Both the position numbers and the translations under genes were made by a program. A DNA stretch of 8,711 nucleotides from RFPI01 sp964398195. GTDB taxonomy: Bacteria; Pseudomonadota; Gammaproteobacteria; Burkholderiales; Methylophilaceae. The notes beneath the pieces are model-generated. The model did not search any database and was not told where the DNA came from. It saw only the letters and a program-made list of their open reading frames with translations. Position 1 is the first letter of the stretch. The number at the start of each line of letters is the position of its first letter. Shown here piece after piece: positions 1 to 8,222 of this stretch. The DNA lies in the NCBI GenBank assembly GCA_964398195.1, contig CAYNLW010000048.1:1-8711 (forward strand), in the 5' to 3' direction.

Positions 1-30
1 ATTACCTGACTATTTTAGTATATTAATTTC

Positions 31-49
31 GCCTCGGTGGGCTTTTTTT
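31..49 (+). terminator. Possible rho-independent terminator of an upstream gene
   Basis: A short GC-rich hairpin (arms GCCT and GGGC around the loop CGGT, including one G-U pair) is followed directly by seven T residues. This is the layout of an intrinsic terminator for transcription entering from the left edge. The stem is only four base pairs, so the call rests mainly on the T-run and its position just before the dnaE leader. The gene it would serve lies outside the window. Confidence 0.4.
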
Positions 50-188
50 AAAAAATTTTGCGCCTGAATTAAGTCCTTGATTTTTCAGTTATGAATCTCT
101 AAGAGGTGCATATTTATTGGCTTGGCGCAAGATGATTTAACAGAAAAAAAGCAAGCGAAGAGTGCGCGCATCGTTTAAAATTTGCTTT

Positions 189-3100
189 ATGTCAGCCGCC
201 CACTCCACCCCTCAATTTGTTCATTTGCGTTGCCACAGCGAGTATTCCATCGTCGATGGCACGGTGCGCATTGGCGACTATGTTGCTGCCGCAGCGGCCG
301 ATGCCATGCCAGCCTTGGCGATGACGGATTTAAGTAATTTATTCGGTGCGGTGAAGTTCTATAAGGCCAGTCGGGCGGCCGGTTTAAAACCTATTTTGGG
401 CTGTGATATCTGGCTGGAAAATACTAACAATCGCGAACAGCCTTGGCGCGCTTTATTGCTATGTCAGAACCAGCAAGGCTATTTGCGTTTATGTGAGTTG
501 CTGTCGCTGGCTTTTACTCAGAATCAATGGCGGGGTCGCGCCGAAATCAAAGTCGAATGGCTGCTACAAAATAACCAAGGCTTGATCATGCTGTCTGGCG
601 CTATGTTGGGCGATATCGGCCAAGCGCTATTGATGCAAAACACTGCGCTGGCGCAACAAGCGGCTGAGCGCTGGCAACAAGCGTTTGGCGACCGCTTTTA
701 TTTGGAATTGCAACGCTACGGTCAGCCACAACAAGCCTTATATGAGTCGCAGTTATTGGCCTTGGCGCAACAACTCGATTTGCCTGTGGTGGCCACCCAG
801 CCTATTCAATTTATGCGCCAACAGGACTATATCGCCCACGAAGCGCGGGTCTGTATCGCTGAGGGCTATGTATTGGCCGATACGCGCCGTCCCAAAGTGT
901 TTACCGAGCAGCAATTCTTTAAGAGCCAAGCGCAGATGCATGCCTTGTTCGCCGATCTGCCCAGTGCTTTACAAAATAGCGTGCAGATTGCCATGCGTTG
1001 CAATGTGGCCTTGCAATTAGGCAAAAACTATCTGCCCAATTTCCCCACCCCAGATCAATCTAGCTTAGAAGATTATCTACGCAATCAGTCCTATCAAGGC
1101 CTGCAACAACGCTTAGCCAGCCTCTACCCAGATGCACAAGTGCGTGAGCAGCAGCGGGCAGCTTATGAAAATCGCTTGGCGATAGAAATCGGCATCATTG
1201 TGCAGATGGGCTTTGCTGGCTATTTCTTGATTGTGGCGGACTTTATTAATTGGGCTAAACACAATGGCGTGCCAGTCGGCCCTGGACGCGGCTCTGGCGC
1301 CGGCTCTGTGGTGGCTTATAGCTTGGGCATCACCGACTTAGACCCGCTGCAATACAACCTTCTATTCGAGCGCTTCCTCAATCCTGAGCGGGTGTCTATG
1401 CCGGACTTCGATATCGACTTTTGTATGGAAGGGCGCGACCGTGTGATTGAGTATGTGCGGCAAAAATACGGCGCCGAAGCGGTATCGCAAATTGCCACCT
1501 TCGGTACCATGGCGGCCAAGGCGGTGGTGCGCGATGTGGGGCGGGTGTTGGACTTGCCATTTAATTTTGTCGATGGCATCGCCAAGCTGATTCCGAATGA
1601 GCTAGGCATCAGCTTATCCAGCGCCTTAGAAAAAGAACCGCAATTGGCAGAACGCAGCCAAAACGAAGAAGAAGTCAAACAGCTGATGAGCTTGGCGCTA
1701 AGTCTAGAGGGGCTGGTGCGTAATGTCGGTATGCACGCCGGTGGAGTATTGATTTCACCGGGTAAGATTTCCGATTTCTCGCCTGTGTATTGCCAACCCA
1801 ACGCGGACAGCGTGGTCAGCCAATACGATAAAGACGATGTAGAAGCGGTGGGCTTGGTCAAATTCGACTTTCTTGGCCTGCGCACCCTGACCATACTCGC
1901 TATGGCCATGCAAGACGCTAACCAACAGCGCGCCGCGCAAGGCTTGCCGCCGTTAAGCCTAGAAACCTTGCCGATTAACGATAAAGCCACGTATCAACTG
2001 CTCAAAGCCTGCAATACCACGGCGGTATTCCAATTGGAATCGCGCGGGATGAAAGACACCTTAAAACAAGCCAAGCCCGACTGTTTTGAAGATGTCATCG
2101 CTTTGGTGGCTTTGTATCGCCCAGGTCCTATGGATTTGATTCCCGACTTTTGTCGCCGCAAGCACGGGCAACAGCGCGTCGAGTATCCACACCCCGCGGT
2201 CGAGCCTATCCTCAAAGAAACCTACGGCATTATGGTGTATCAGGAACAGGTGATGCAGATTGCCCAAGTGATGGCGGGTTATAGCCTAGGTGGCGCGGAT
2301 ATGTTGCGTCGCGCCATGGGCAAAAAGAAAAAAGAAGAAATGGATGCGCAGCGTGCAGTATTTATCCAAGGCGCGGTGAAACAAGGCACTTCTGAGCAAC
2401 AAGCCGCGGACTTATTCGATTTGATGGAGCGCTTTGCTAGCTATGGCTTTAATAAATCGCACGCTGCCGCTTATGCCTTAGTGGCTTTCCAAACCGCCTA
2501 TCTGAAAGCGCATTATGCAGCGGCATTTATGGCGGCCACCATGTCGGCGGATATGAATAACACCGACAATATTCATATCTTTTACGATGACTGCGTAAAT
2601 AACGGCCTAGAAGTCCTGCCACCAGATATCAACCGCAGCGTCTATAAATTTAAGCCGCTCAATGACAAACAGATTTTATACGGCTTGGGCGCGCTAAAAG
2701 GATCTGGCGAAGCGGCCATAGAAGTGATCGTGGCGGCGCGTGAAGCGGGTGGCGAGTTTAAAGATTTATTCGACTTTTGTGCTCGTATTGATTTGCGTAA
2801 GGTCAATCGCCGCGTCATTGAAACGCTAATACGCGCTGGCGCATTCGATAAGCTAGAAGCCAATCGCAATGCCTTGCTGGCCGGGGTCAATCTGGCGATT
2901 AGCATGGCTGAACAAAATGGTGCCAATAGTTTGCAAAACAGCTTATTTGGCGAAGTCACCGCCGCTTCTGCCGCGGCGTTGCCAGCGGTGCCGGCATGGA
3001 CGCCACAAGAGCAACTGCAACAAGAAAAACTGGCCTTGGGCTTTTATTTTAGCGGCCATCCTTTTACCGCCTATCAACAAGAGCTGGCTGGCTTTGTGCA

Positions 3101-3641
3101 TACCCGCTTGCGCGATTTGGCGCCACAAGAGCAGCCTTTGCTTACCGCCGGTGTGGTGATGGGCATACGCACACGTATGACGCAGCGCGGCAAAATGGCC
3201 ATCGTTACGCTAGATGACGCGGATAGTCGGGTAGAAGTGGTGATAGGCAATGAGCTACTCAATCAATACGCGCATCTAATTAAAGAAGACCAGTTATTGG
3301 TGATAGAAGGCCGCGTTTCTAAGGATGACTTTTCTGGCGGGATACGCGTCAGTGTGCGTAAGATTTTTGATATTGCTGCAGCGCGCAGTGCACGGGCGAG
3401 TTGGTTAAAGATCTCCTGTAATGGCCAAGCCGATGCCGTCAAGTTGCGCGAACTGCTCGCTCCCTATTGCAGCAAAGACCGCCAGCAGGGCGGTTGTGCG
3501 GTGAAAGTGGAATATCACAACCAACTGGCGCAAGCCGAGATTTTGTTAGGCGAGGCTTGGCGTGTGCAACTCAGCGATGAGTTATTAGCCGGATTAAAAG
3601 CTTGGCTGAGCGAAGAAAACGTAAAAATCCTCTATAATTAA
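189..3641 (+). CDS. dnaE: DNA polymerase III alpha subunit
   Basis: Catalytic subunit of the replicative DNA polymerase III holoenzyme, working in the cytoplasmic replisome. The 1150-residue product has full family length. Visible parts, in order: an N-terminal PHP domain opening with VHLRCHSEYS (about residues 10-20), which has the same degenerate His pattern as E. coli DnaE; the loop GPGRGSGAGS; the C-family catalytic motif PDFDIDF with Asp406 and Asp408; the third catalytic Asp560 in KFDFLGLRTLT; a helix-hairpin-helix region near 832-890; a probable beta-clamp binding motif QNSLF at 916-920; and a C-terminal OB fold near 980-1070. The ATG at 189 matches the family N-terminus. An in-frame GTG at 162 would add nine residues with no family match. 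Neither start has a convincing Shine-Dalgarno sequence, and the 140-bp leader shows no clear sigma-70 promoter. accA follows after 28 bp. Confidence 0.97.
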   Translation: MSAAHSTPQFVHLRCHSEYSIVDGTVRIGDYVAAAAADAMPALAMTDLSNLFGAVKFYKASRAAGLKPILGCDIWLENTNNREQPWRALLLCQNQQGYLRLCELLSLAFTQNQWRGRAEIKVEWLLQNNQGLIMLSGAMLGDIGQALLMQNTALAQQAAERWQQAFGDRFYLELQRYGQPQQALYESQLLALAQQLDLPVVATQPIQFMRQQDYIAHEARVCIAEGYVLADTRRPKVFTEQQFFKSQAQMHALFADLPSALQNSVQIAMRCNVALQLGKNYLPNFPTPDQSSLEDYLRNQSYQGLQQRLASLYPDAQVREQQRAAYENRLAIEIGIIVQMGFAGYFLIVADFINWAKHNGVPVGPGRGSGAGSVVAYSLGITDLDPLQYNLLFERFLNPERVSMPDFDIDFCMEGRDRVIEYVRQKYGAEAVSQIATFGTMAAKAVVRDVGRVLDLPFNFVDGIAKLIPNELGISLSSALEKEPQLAERSQNEEEVKQLMSLALSLEGLVRNVGMHAGGVLISPGKISDFSPVYCQPNADSVVSQYDKDDVEAVGLVKFDFLGLRTLTILAMAMQDANQQRAAQGLPPLSLETLPINDKATYQLLKACNTTAVFQLESRGMKDTLKQAKPDCFEDVIALVALYRPGPMDLIPDFCRRKHGQQRVEYPHPAVEPILKETYGIMVYQEQVMQIAQVMAGYSLGGADMLRRAMGKKKKEEMDAQRAVFIQGAVKQGTSEQQAADLFDLMERFASYGFNKSHAAAYALVAFQTAYLKAHYAAAFMAATMSADMNNTDNIHIFYDDCVNNGLEVLPPDINRSVYKFKPLNDKQILYGLGALKGSGEAAIEVIVAAREAGGEFKDLFDFCARIDLRKVNRRVIETLIRAGAFDKLEANRNALLAGVNLAISMAEQNGANSLQNSLFGEVTAASAAALPAVPAWTPQEQLQQEKLALGFYFSGHPFTAYQQELAGFVHTRLRDLAPQEQPLLTAGVVMGIRTRMTQRGKMAIVTLDDADSRVEVVIGNELLNQYAHLIKEDQLLVIEGRVSKDDFSGGIRVSVRKIFDIAAARSARASWLKISCNGQADAVKLRELLAPYCSKDRQQGGCAVKVEYHNQLAQAEILLGEAWRVQLSDELLAGLKAWLSEENVKILYN

Positions 3642-3669
3642 CTCCCTTCAAAATACAAAGATTGCTGTG

Positions 3670-4647
3670 ATGAAACTAAGCTATTTAGAATTTGAACAAC
3701 CGATTGCCGAACTTGAAGGCAAGATTGAAGAACTCAAAAAGGTGCAAGACGACGGCTCCGTCGATATCAATGAGGAAATCAATCGTCTGCAAAATAAATC
3801 CTCTGAGCTACTCACTGAGATTTATGGCAACTTAAATGCTTGGCAAATTTCCCAAGTGGCGCGTCATCCGCAACGTCCTTACACCAATGATTATATTCAA
3901 GCCTTATTCACCGACTTCCAAGAGTTGCACGGCGACCGCGCTTATGCCGATGACCCTGCCATCGTCGGTGGCTTAGCCCGTTTTCAAGGCCATCCTGTCA
4001 TGGTGATAGGCCATCAAAAAGGCCGTGATGTTAAAGAACGGCAATATCGTAACTTCGGTATGCCACGCCCAGAGGGCTATCGCAAGGCATTGCGTTTGTA
4101 CCGCTTAGCCGAGAAATTTGAAATCCCGATTATTACCTTAATCGACACTCCAGGCGCCTATCCCGGCATTGGTGCTGAGGAGCGTGGTCAATCAGAAGCG
4201 ATTGCGCGCAATTTATATGTCATGGCGGAATTAAAAACCCCCATGATAGGCGTGATTATCGGCGAGGGCGGCTCTGGTGGCGCGTTAGCGCTGGGTGTGG
4301 TGGATCAGTTATTGATGTTGCAGTATTCCACCTATTCAGTGATTTCGCCTGAGGGTTGTGCTTCTATTCTATTCCGTAGCGCAGACCAAGCCTCGGTAGC
4401 GGCCGAAGCATTGGCTATTACTGCGCCGCGCCTTAAATCAGTGGGCTTGGTAGATAGGGTCATCAGCGAGCCTATGGGCGGCGCGCATCGCAACTGGGAT
4501 GCCATGATGCAATCGCTTAGCGACGCGCTTAGCGAAGAACTGAAAAAATTGCAAAAGACTTCTCTCAGCAATTTACTCAAAGCGCGCTATGACAAGCTGA
4601 TGGGCTTTGGTCAGTTTGAAATTAGTCCTGCCAGCGCTGAGCGCTGA
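3670..4647 (+). CDS. accA: Acetyl-CoA carboxylase carboxyltransferase, alpha subunit
   Basis: With AccD it forms the cytoplasmic carboxyltransferase that moves the carboxyl group from carboxybiotin on AccB to acetyl-CoA, giving malonyl-CoA, the committed step of fatty acid synthesis. The 325-residue product is close to the roughly 319 residues of E. coli AccA. It shows the typical N-terminal helix (FEQPIAELEGKIEELKK), the block GHQKGRD at 114-120, DTPGAYPGIGAEERGQ at 159-174, the glycine-rich GEGGSGGALALGV at 198-210, which forms part of the crotonase-like oxyanion and CoA site, and SPEGCASILF at 226-235. The ATG at 3670 fits the family start; the preceding in-frame GTG at 3667 would add one residue. 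No strong ribosome binding site is seen. Its place after dnaE and before tilS matches common proteobacterial order and suggests co-transcription. Confidence 0.97.
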   Translation: MKLSYLEFEQPIAELEGKIEELKKVQDDGSVDINEEINRLQNKSSELLTEIYGNLNAWQISQVARHPQRPYTNDYIQALFTDFQELHGDRAYADDPAIVGGLARFQGHPVMVIGHQKGRDVKERQYRNFGMPRPEGYRKALRLYRLAEKFEIPIITLIDTPGAYPGIGAEERGQSEAIARNLYVMAELKTPMIGVIIGEGGSGGALALGVVDQLLMLQYSTYSVISPEGCASILFRSADQASVAAEALAITAPRLKSVGLVDRVISEPMGGAHRNWDAMMQSLSDALSEELKKLQKTSLSNLLKARYDKLMGFGQFEISPASAER

Positions 4648-4649
4648 GT

Positions 4650-6086
4650 ATGGATTTGCTGGATAGGCTACAGCACAGTCTGCAGGCGATTTTGCCGCAG
4701 TTAATGGCGCAGGCAGACTGTCTAGCAAATCCCGCAGCAAGCCCCACTACCACATCTCCCCCGCATATCCTACTAGCCTTTAGCGGCGGGCTAGACTCTA
4801 GTGTGTTATTGCATTTACTGAGCTGTCTTTCCCAACGAATCCCCATGCAACTAGAAGCGATGCACGTGCATCACGGCTTAAGCACTAACGCCGATGCTTG
4901 GGTGCAATTTTGTCAGCAAACCTGTCAGCAATACGGCATCACCTGCCAAATTCAGCATGTGCAATTAGCCCCCGCATCGGACTTGGGCACCGAGGCGGAA
5001 GCGCGGCTAAAGCGTTATCAGGCTTTGATGGCGAGCTCGGCGCAGTTAATCGCCTTGGCGCATCACCAAGACGACCAAGCGGAAACGCTGTTGCTGCAAT
5101 TGATGCGCGGCGCAGCGGTCAAAGGTTTATCCGGTATGCCGGCGCATGATCCGCAACGGCGCTTGTGGCGGCCTTTGTTGGGATTCAGTCGGACGGATTT
5201 AGAAGATTATGCTCAGCAGCATGACTTGCAGTGGATAGAGGATGAAAGCAATCAAAGCGTGCAATACGAGCGCAATTTCTGCCGCTTGCAATTAATCCCC
5301 TTGATGCGTCAGCGCCATCCCAGCATCGTGCACAATCTATCGCGTAGCGCTGAGTTAATGGCGCAGGCGCAGGGTTTGTTAGATGAGTTAGCGCAACTAG
5401 ATGCCGCGCAAGCAGTGCGCCCACAAGGCTTGGACTTGGCTTATTGCGCGGCTTTGTCGCCGCCACGCGCGGCCAATTTGCTGCGCTATTGGTTGGCACA
5501 ACAAGGCATGATGATGCCTAGCCAAGCGCAGTTACAGCAAGTGATGCAGCAGCTATTACACGCCAAGCAAGGCCAGCAACCGGCTTTACGCTTGCGCCAT
5601 CAACATCAGCGACAGCTGTATTGGATACGGCGTTATCAAGGCTATGCCAGCTTACAGGCGCATGCTGCACAGCGCATCAGCCACAGCGATAGCCAAGCAG
5701 CCAGCGCTTTATTGGACGGCATACTGACGCAGCAGCCCACGCTTATCTGGCAAGGCGAAGCAGAACTGCGATTACCAGATGGCAGTCTTTTGCAGTTTAG
5801 TCAGCAAATAGGGCAGGGCATTAGCGTTAAGCAACTGGCGCAGCAGCCCGTCAGCATTCAGTGGCGTAGCGGTGGCGAGCGCTTTAAACCGTTTGCCAAT
5901 CGTCCGAGTAAAACGCTGAAGAAATGGTGGCAAGAATTACAAGTACTGCCTTGGCAACGCCAGCGTACCCCTATGCTTTATGCGGCTGAGCGCTTGCTGA
6001 TGGTGCCGGGCATTGGGGTGCAAGCGGAATGGCAAGCCACTGCGCAAGAAAAAGGCTGGCTAGTCACTTGGCTGCCAGCCCATTAG
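4650..6086 (+). CDS. tilS: tRNA(Ile)-lysidine synthetase
   Basis: Converts cytidine 34 of the CAU-anticodon tRNA-Ile to lysidine using ATP and lysine, so that the tRNA reads AUA and is charged with isoleucine. It is usually essential and cytoplasmic. The 478-residue product has the long, multi-domain form found in E. coli. Visible motifs: the PP-loop ATP pyrophosphatase signature SGGLDSS at 45-51, the MHVHHGLS motif, TEAEARLKRYQ, and HHQDDQAET from His138, followed by LMRGAAVKGLSGM. The C-terminal TilS domain is marked by RSGGERFKPF from residue 406 and a C-terminal VPGIGVQAEW. The middle is glutamine-rich. The start codon lies 2 bp after the accA stop, with no clear Shine-Dalgarno sequence, so translational coupling to accA is likely. 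Its last codons also carry a probable terminator for the opposing operon. Confidence 0.96.
   Translation: MDLLDRLQHSLQAILPQLMAQADCLANPAASPTTTSPPHILLAFSGGLDSSVLLHLLSCLSQRIPMQLEAMHVHHGLSTNADAWVQFCQQTCQQYGITCQIQHVQLAPASDLGTEAEARLKRYQALMASSAQLIALAHHQDDQAETLLLQLMRGAAVKGLSGMPAHDPQRRLWRPLLGFSRTDLEDYAQQHDLQWIEDESNQSVQYERNFCRLQLIPLMRQRHPSIVHNLSRSAELMAQAQGLLDELAQLDAAQAVRPQGLDLAYCAALSPPRAANLLRYWLAQQGMMMPSQAQLQQVMQQLLHAKQGQQPALRLRHQHQRQLYWIRRYQGYASLQAHAAQRISHSDSQAASALLDGILTQQPTLIWQGEAELRLPDGSLLQFSQQIGQGISVKQLAQQPVSIQWRSGGERFKPFANRPSKTLKKWWQELQVLPWQRQRTPMLYAAERLLMVPGIGVQAEWQATAQEKGWLVTWLPAH
6046..6080 (-). terminator. Intrinsic terminator of the kinase-regulator operon, inside the tilS 3' end
   Basis: Read on the minus strand, the perfect 7-bp GC-rich arms GGCTGGC (6080-6074) and GCCAGCC (6060-6054) enclose a 13-nt loop and are followed at once by TTTTTCTT (6053-6046). 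This is the classic rho-independent layout. It sits 18 bp past the response regulator stop codon. On the plus strand the same hairpin has no T-run, so it should not stop tilS transcripts efficiently. The whole element overlaps tilS coding sequence. Confidence 0.7.
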
Positions 6087-6097
6087 ATAAGTGCTTG

Positions 6098-6754
6098 TTA
6101 CTGATTAATCAAGCCGTGCCGTATCGCTAGGCGCACCATTTCGATAGGGGTATTCACCTTGAGTTTTTGCTTGATGGTGGTTTGATAATTGGCCACGGTT
6201 TTGAGGCTGATATTTAAGCGCGTCGCGATGTGGGCAATCTCATCGCCCTCGACCAACATACGAAAAATCTCAAACTCTCTCACCGATAACTGCTGCAAGG
6301 GGTTGTCGTCTTGCGTCACGCTAAAATTAATCTTGCTAGAAATCTCATGCCCTAGGAATTTTTGCCCCGAGGCTATCCATTGAATGGCGTCTATCAATTC
6401 ATCGGATAAACCGCTTTTAGATAGATAGCCACGCGCACCCACCTTGAGCGCTTGACCAGCAAAGTTGACATTGTCGTGCATAGACAGTACCAAAATTTTG
6501 GCGGTAGGGTAGCGCGTCAAGATGCGTTTAATCGCCTCTAAACCGCCCATGCCGGGCATGCTGATATCCATCACCGTAATATCCGGCAAAAACTCACCAA
6601 AAATTTGATAGGCTTTTTCTCCGCTATCGGCTTCTGCCACCACTTCAAATTGACTATCTTGCTCTAACAAACGCCTGATGCCGGCGCGCACCACGCCGTG
6701 GTCATCTACCAACATCACCCGCAAAGGTAGCGCTTTTATTTGATCGGTATCCAT
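6098..6754 (-). CDS. NarL/LuxR-family two-component response regulator (MoxX/MxaB-like by context)
   Basis: Cytoplasmic DNA-binding response regulator, the probable partner of the kinase encoded just upstream. The 218-residue product has an N-terminal receiver domain (about 11-125) with acidic pocket Asp17 and Asp18, phospho-acceptor Asp63 in VMDISMPGM, Ser91 in the conserved Ser/Thr position and Lys113 in YLSKSG. All the residues needed for phosphorylation are therefore present. A C-terminal LuxR-type helix-turn-helix spans about 156-215 (LSVREFEIF, then ISLKTVANYQTTIKQKL). The start lies within the last 19 bases of the kinase gene, so the two are translationally coupled. It converges on tilS with 11 bp between the stop codons. 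Its role as a regulator of the adjacent methanol dehydrogenase gene is inferred from gene position and the MoxY-like partner. From sequence alone it cannot be told apart from other GacA/UvrY-type regulators. Confidence 0.93.
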   Translation of the reverse strand: MDTDQIKALPLRVMLVDDHGVVRAGIRRLLEQDSQFEVVAEADSGEKAYQIFGEFLPDITVMDISMPGMGGLEAIKRILTRYPTAKILVLSMHDNVNFAGQALKVGARGYLSKSGLSDELIDAIQWIASGQKFLGHEISSKINFSVTQDDNPLQQLSVREFEIFRMLVEGDEIAHIATRLNISLKTVANYQTTIKQKLKVNTPIEMVRLAIRHGLINQ

Positions 6755-8064
6755 GCTTCTATGGTCGTTCCATCTTGAGTTAAAAAGTGAATCTTGCCAT
6801 CTAGCCCAGTAATCCGCTCTTGCATACCCGGTAAGCCCATACCCGCATGGTTGCTGGCTGCTAGGCCTATGCCATTGTCTTGAATGCGCAGGAATATATG
6901 CGCTTTGCCTTGCTGATGCACGGTCAATATCTTTAGCTCGACTTGGCTGGCCGAGGCGTGTTTGCTGATATTGGTCAGCGCCTCTTGTACCAAGCGGTAA
7001 ATGGCGATATTGATATGGTCGCTCATAGGCTGTTCAGGTAGCTCAATCTGATATTGCAGCTGTATATGCGCGTAGCGTTTTTGCCAAGGCTGTAACAGGT
7101 CCTCTAATGCTGACTCTAGCCCCAACTCGTCCAACACCGAGGGGCGCAAGGTTTGCAACAAGCCACGCACTTGTTCCATTAAATGACGCGACAACTCGCT
7201 AATGGCATGCGCGCTTTCTTTGATTTCCGGATATTTCTTATCTGCCACGCGGCTGATAATGGTGGCATCAGTATTAATCGCCGTCAGACATTGGCCAAAT
7301 TCATCATGCAAATCACGTGCAAGGCTTTTGCGTTCTTCTTCTTGCAGATTAATCAACTGCTGGCTCAGTCTATGGTTTTGCTGAATGCTAGATTGCAACT
7401 GCGCCACCATCTCATTAAATTTCTGCCCGATACGCGCTAATTCAACGGTTTTAAATGCCGGCAAGCGGGTGTCTAAATTGCCATCTTCTAAATCTTTCAA
7501 AGCAGCATAAATTTTTTCTGTCGGTTTCAAGGCCAAACTCACCACCCAACTGACCATCACATTGACCAACACAAAAAAGATTAAACCCAAGCTCATCAAG
7601 GCTTTTAATTGCTTCCATTTCTCTGCGTATTCATAACTGGGGTCAGGCGTCACCACCAAGTTGCCCAACAGCTTGCCGTCAAAATATAAAGGCAGAATAT
7701 TTGGTTGCCATGGCGCACTCAGACGATTGATAAAACTGACAAACCAGACCGGTGCTTCATCTTCCAGTTCATTAAATTCAGTGATATTCGAGTCGATTAA
7801 TTGTCTTTTCTCATTGAATAACTGTATGCGGATATGTCGCATATGACCCAGGGTTTGTAGGTTAAATGTATTTTTGTTAATGCGTTCTATCTTTTTATTA
7901 TTCAGCGTAGCGTCTTCTAACAGATACAACACCAATTTCTCCGCAGACTTGACCTCAGCAATTGCATTCAGACGGGCATTGTTTAAAGTAAATAGCGCGC
8001 CGACCATGAGGATAATCAGCAGCAGTAAAGTAATTAAAATATTCAGTCTTAATTTAAGCGACAT
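6736..8064 (-). CDS. Membrane sensor histidine kinase, MoxY/MxaY-like (HisKA_3 type)
   Basis: Inner-membrane sensor kinase of 442 residues. Order of parts: transmembrane helix 1 (about 8-28), a periplasmic domain (about 29-155), transmembrane helix 2 (about 156-178), a HAMP linker (about 178-232), a HisKA_3 dimerisation and phosphotransfer helix with the phospho-acceptor His253 in ARDLHDEFGQ, then the ATPase domain with the N-box YRLVQEALTNISKHA (Asn365), DNGIG at 396-400 and GMGLPGMQER at 408-417. The kinase is therefore complete and should be active. The N-terminal half resembles the LapD/MoxY N-terminal sensor domain, the type found in kinases controlling methanol dehydrogenase genes; this is recognition by eye, not a profile hit. 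The periplasmic part holds an acidic cluster (Glu96, Glu99, Glu101, Asp102, Glu103). The gene is divergent from the xoxF-like gene across 307 bp and precedes its response regulator. The start has no strong Shine-Dalgarno sequence. The ligand is unknown. Confidence 0.93.
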   Translation of the reverse strand: MSLKLRLNILITLLLLIILMVGALFTLNNARLNAIAEVKSAEKLVLYLLEDATLNNKKIERINKNTFNLQTLGHMRHIRIQLFNEKRQLIDSNITEFNELEDEAPVWFVSFINRLSAPWQPNILPLYFDGKLLGNLVVTPDPSYEYAEKWKQLKALMSLGLIFFVLVNVMVSWVVSLALKPTEKIYAALKDLEDGNLDTRLPAFKTVELARIGQKFNEMVAQLQSSIQQNHRLSQQLINLQEEERKSLARDLHDEFGQCLTAINTDATIISRVADKKYPEIKESAHAISELSRHLMEQVRGLLQTLRPSVLDELGLESALEDLLQPWQKRYAHIQLQYQIELPEQPMSDHINIAIYRLVQEALTNISKHASASQVELKILTVHQQGKAHIFLRIQDNGIGLAASNHAGMGLPGMQERITGLDGKIHFLTQDGTTIEAWIPIK

Positions 8065-8110
8065 AAATTAACGCAATCCAATTTCGTGGGTTGATGGTTG
8101 AGCTTGATAT

Positions 8111-8200
8111 TTGGCTAACTCGCTTGGCGCTAGCTTTGGCAAAGTGACACTTTTTATCATAAACAGCTTCTTCATGGGCTAACTATACTGATACTTGGCT
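8111..8200 (+). repeat. Cluster of TTGGC(TA) direct repeats
   Basis: TTGGC occurs at 8111-8115, 8124-8128, 8136-8140 and 8195-8199, with a variant TGGGC at 8175-8179. Three copies continue as GGCTA. The first three are spaced 13 and 12 bp apart, slightly more than one helical turn, so they would lie on nearly the same face of the DNA. They sit on the kinase side of the divergent region. Whether they bind a protein is unknown; the motif is short and could recur by chance. Confidence 0.35.
8141..8153. promoter_or_regulatory. Palindrome AAAGTG-A-CACTTT, possible operator
   Basis: A perfect inverted repeat with 6-bp arms and a single central base. It lies directly downstream of the -10-like TATGAT on the minus strand (8161-8156), so a protein bound here would cover the expected transcription start of the kinase operon. 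That position would suit repression or autoregulation. No known consensus is recognised. Confidence 0.4.
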
Positions 8201-8222
8201 AGGAATAATTCATACATGATGT

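Noticed and set aside
91..161. Short start-stop frames in the dnaE leader as a leader peptide
   Set aside because: The frames (for example ATG at 91 with three codons) are too short, have no ribosome binding site at proper spacing and show no attenuator hairpin.
1316..1990. 224-codon open frame on the minus strand inside dnaE
   Set aside because: It lies wholly opposite strongly conserved DnaE motifs, its translation has no recognisable domain, and its composition is that of an antisense shadow.
4514..4535. Direct repeat CGCTTAGCGA twice at 12-bp spacing in accA
   Set aside because: It encodes an in-frame repeated Leu-Ser-acidic pattern in the AccA C-terminal helix; ordinary coding explains it.
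6548..6560. Perfect palindrome CATGCCGGGCATG within the response regulator gene
   Set aside because: It falls on the codons of the conserved Met-Pro-Gly-Met segment of the receiver domain, so protein constraint explains it.
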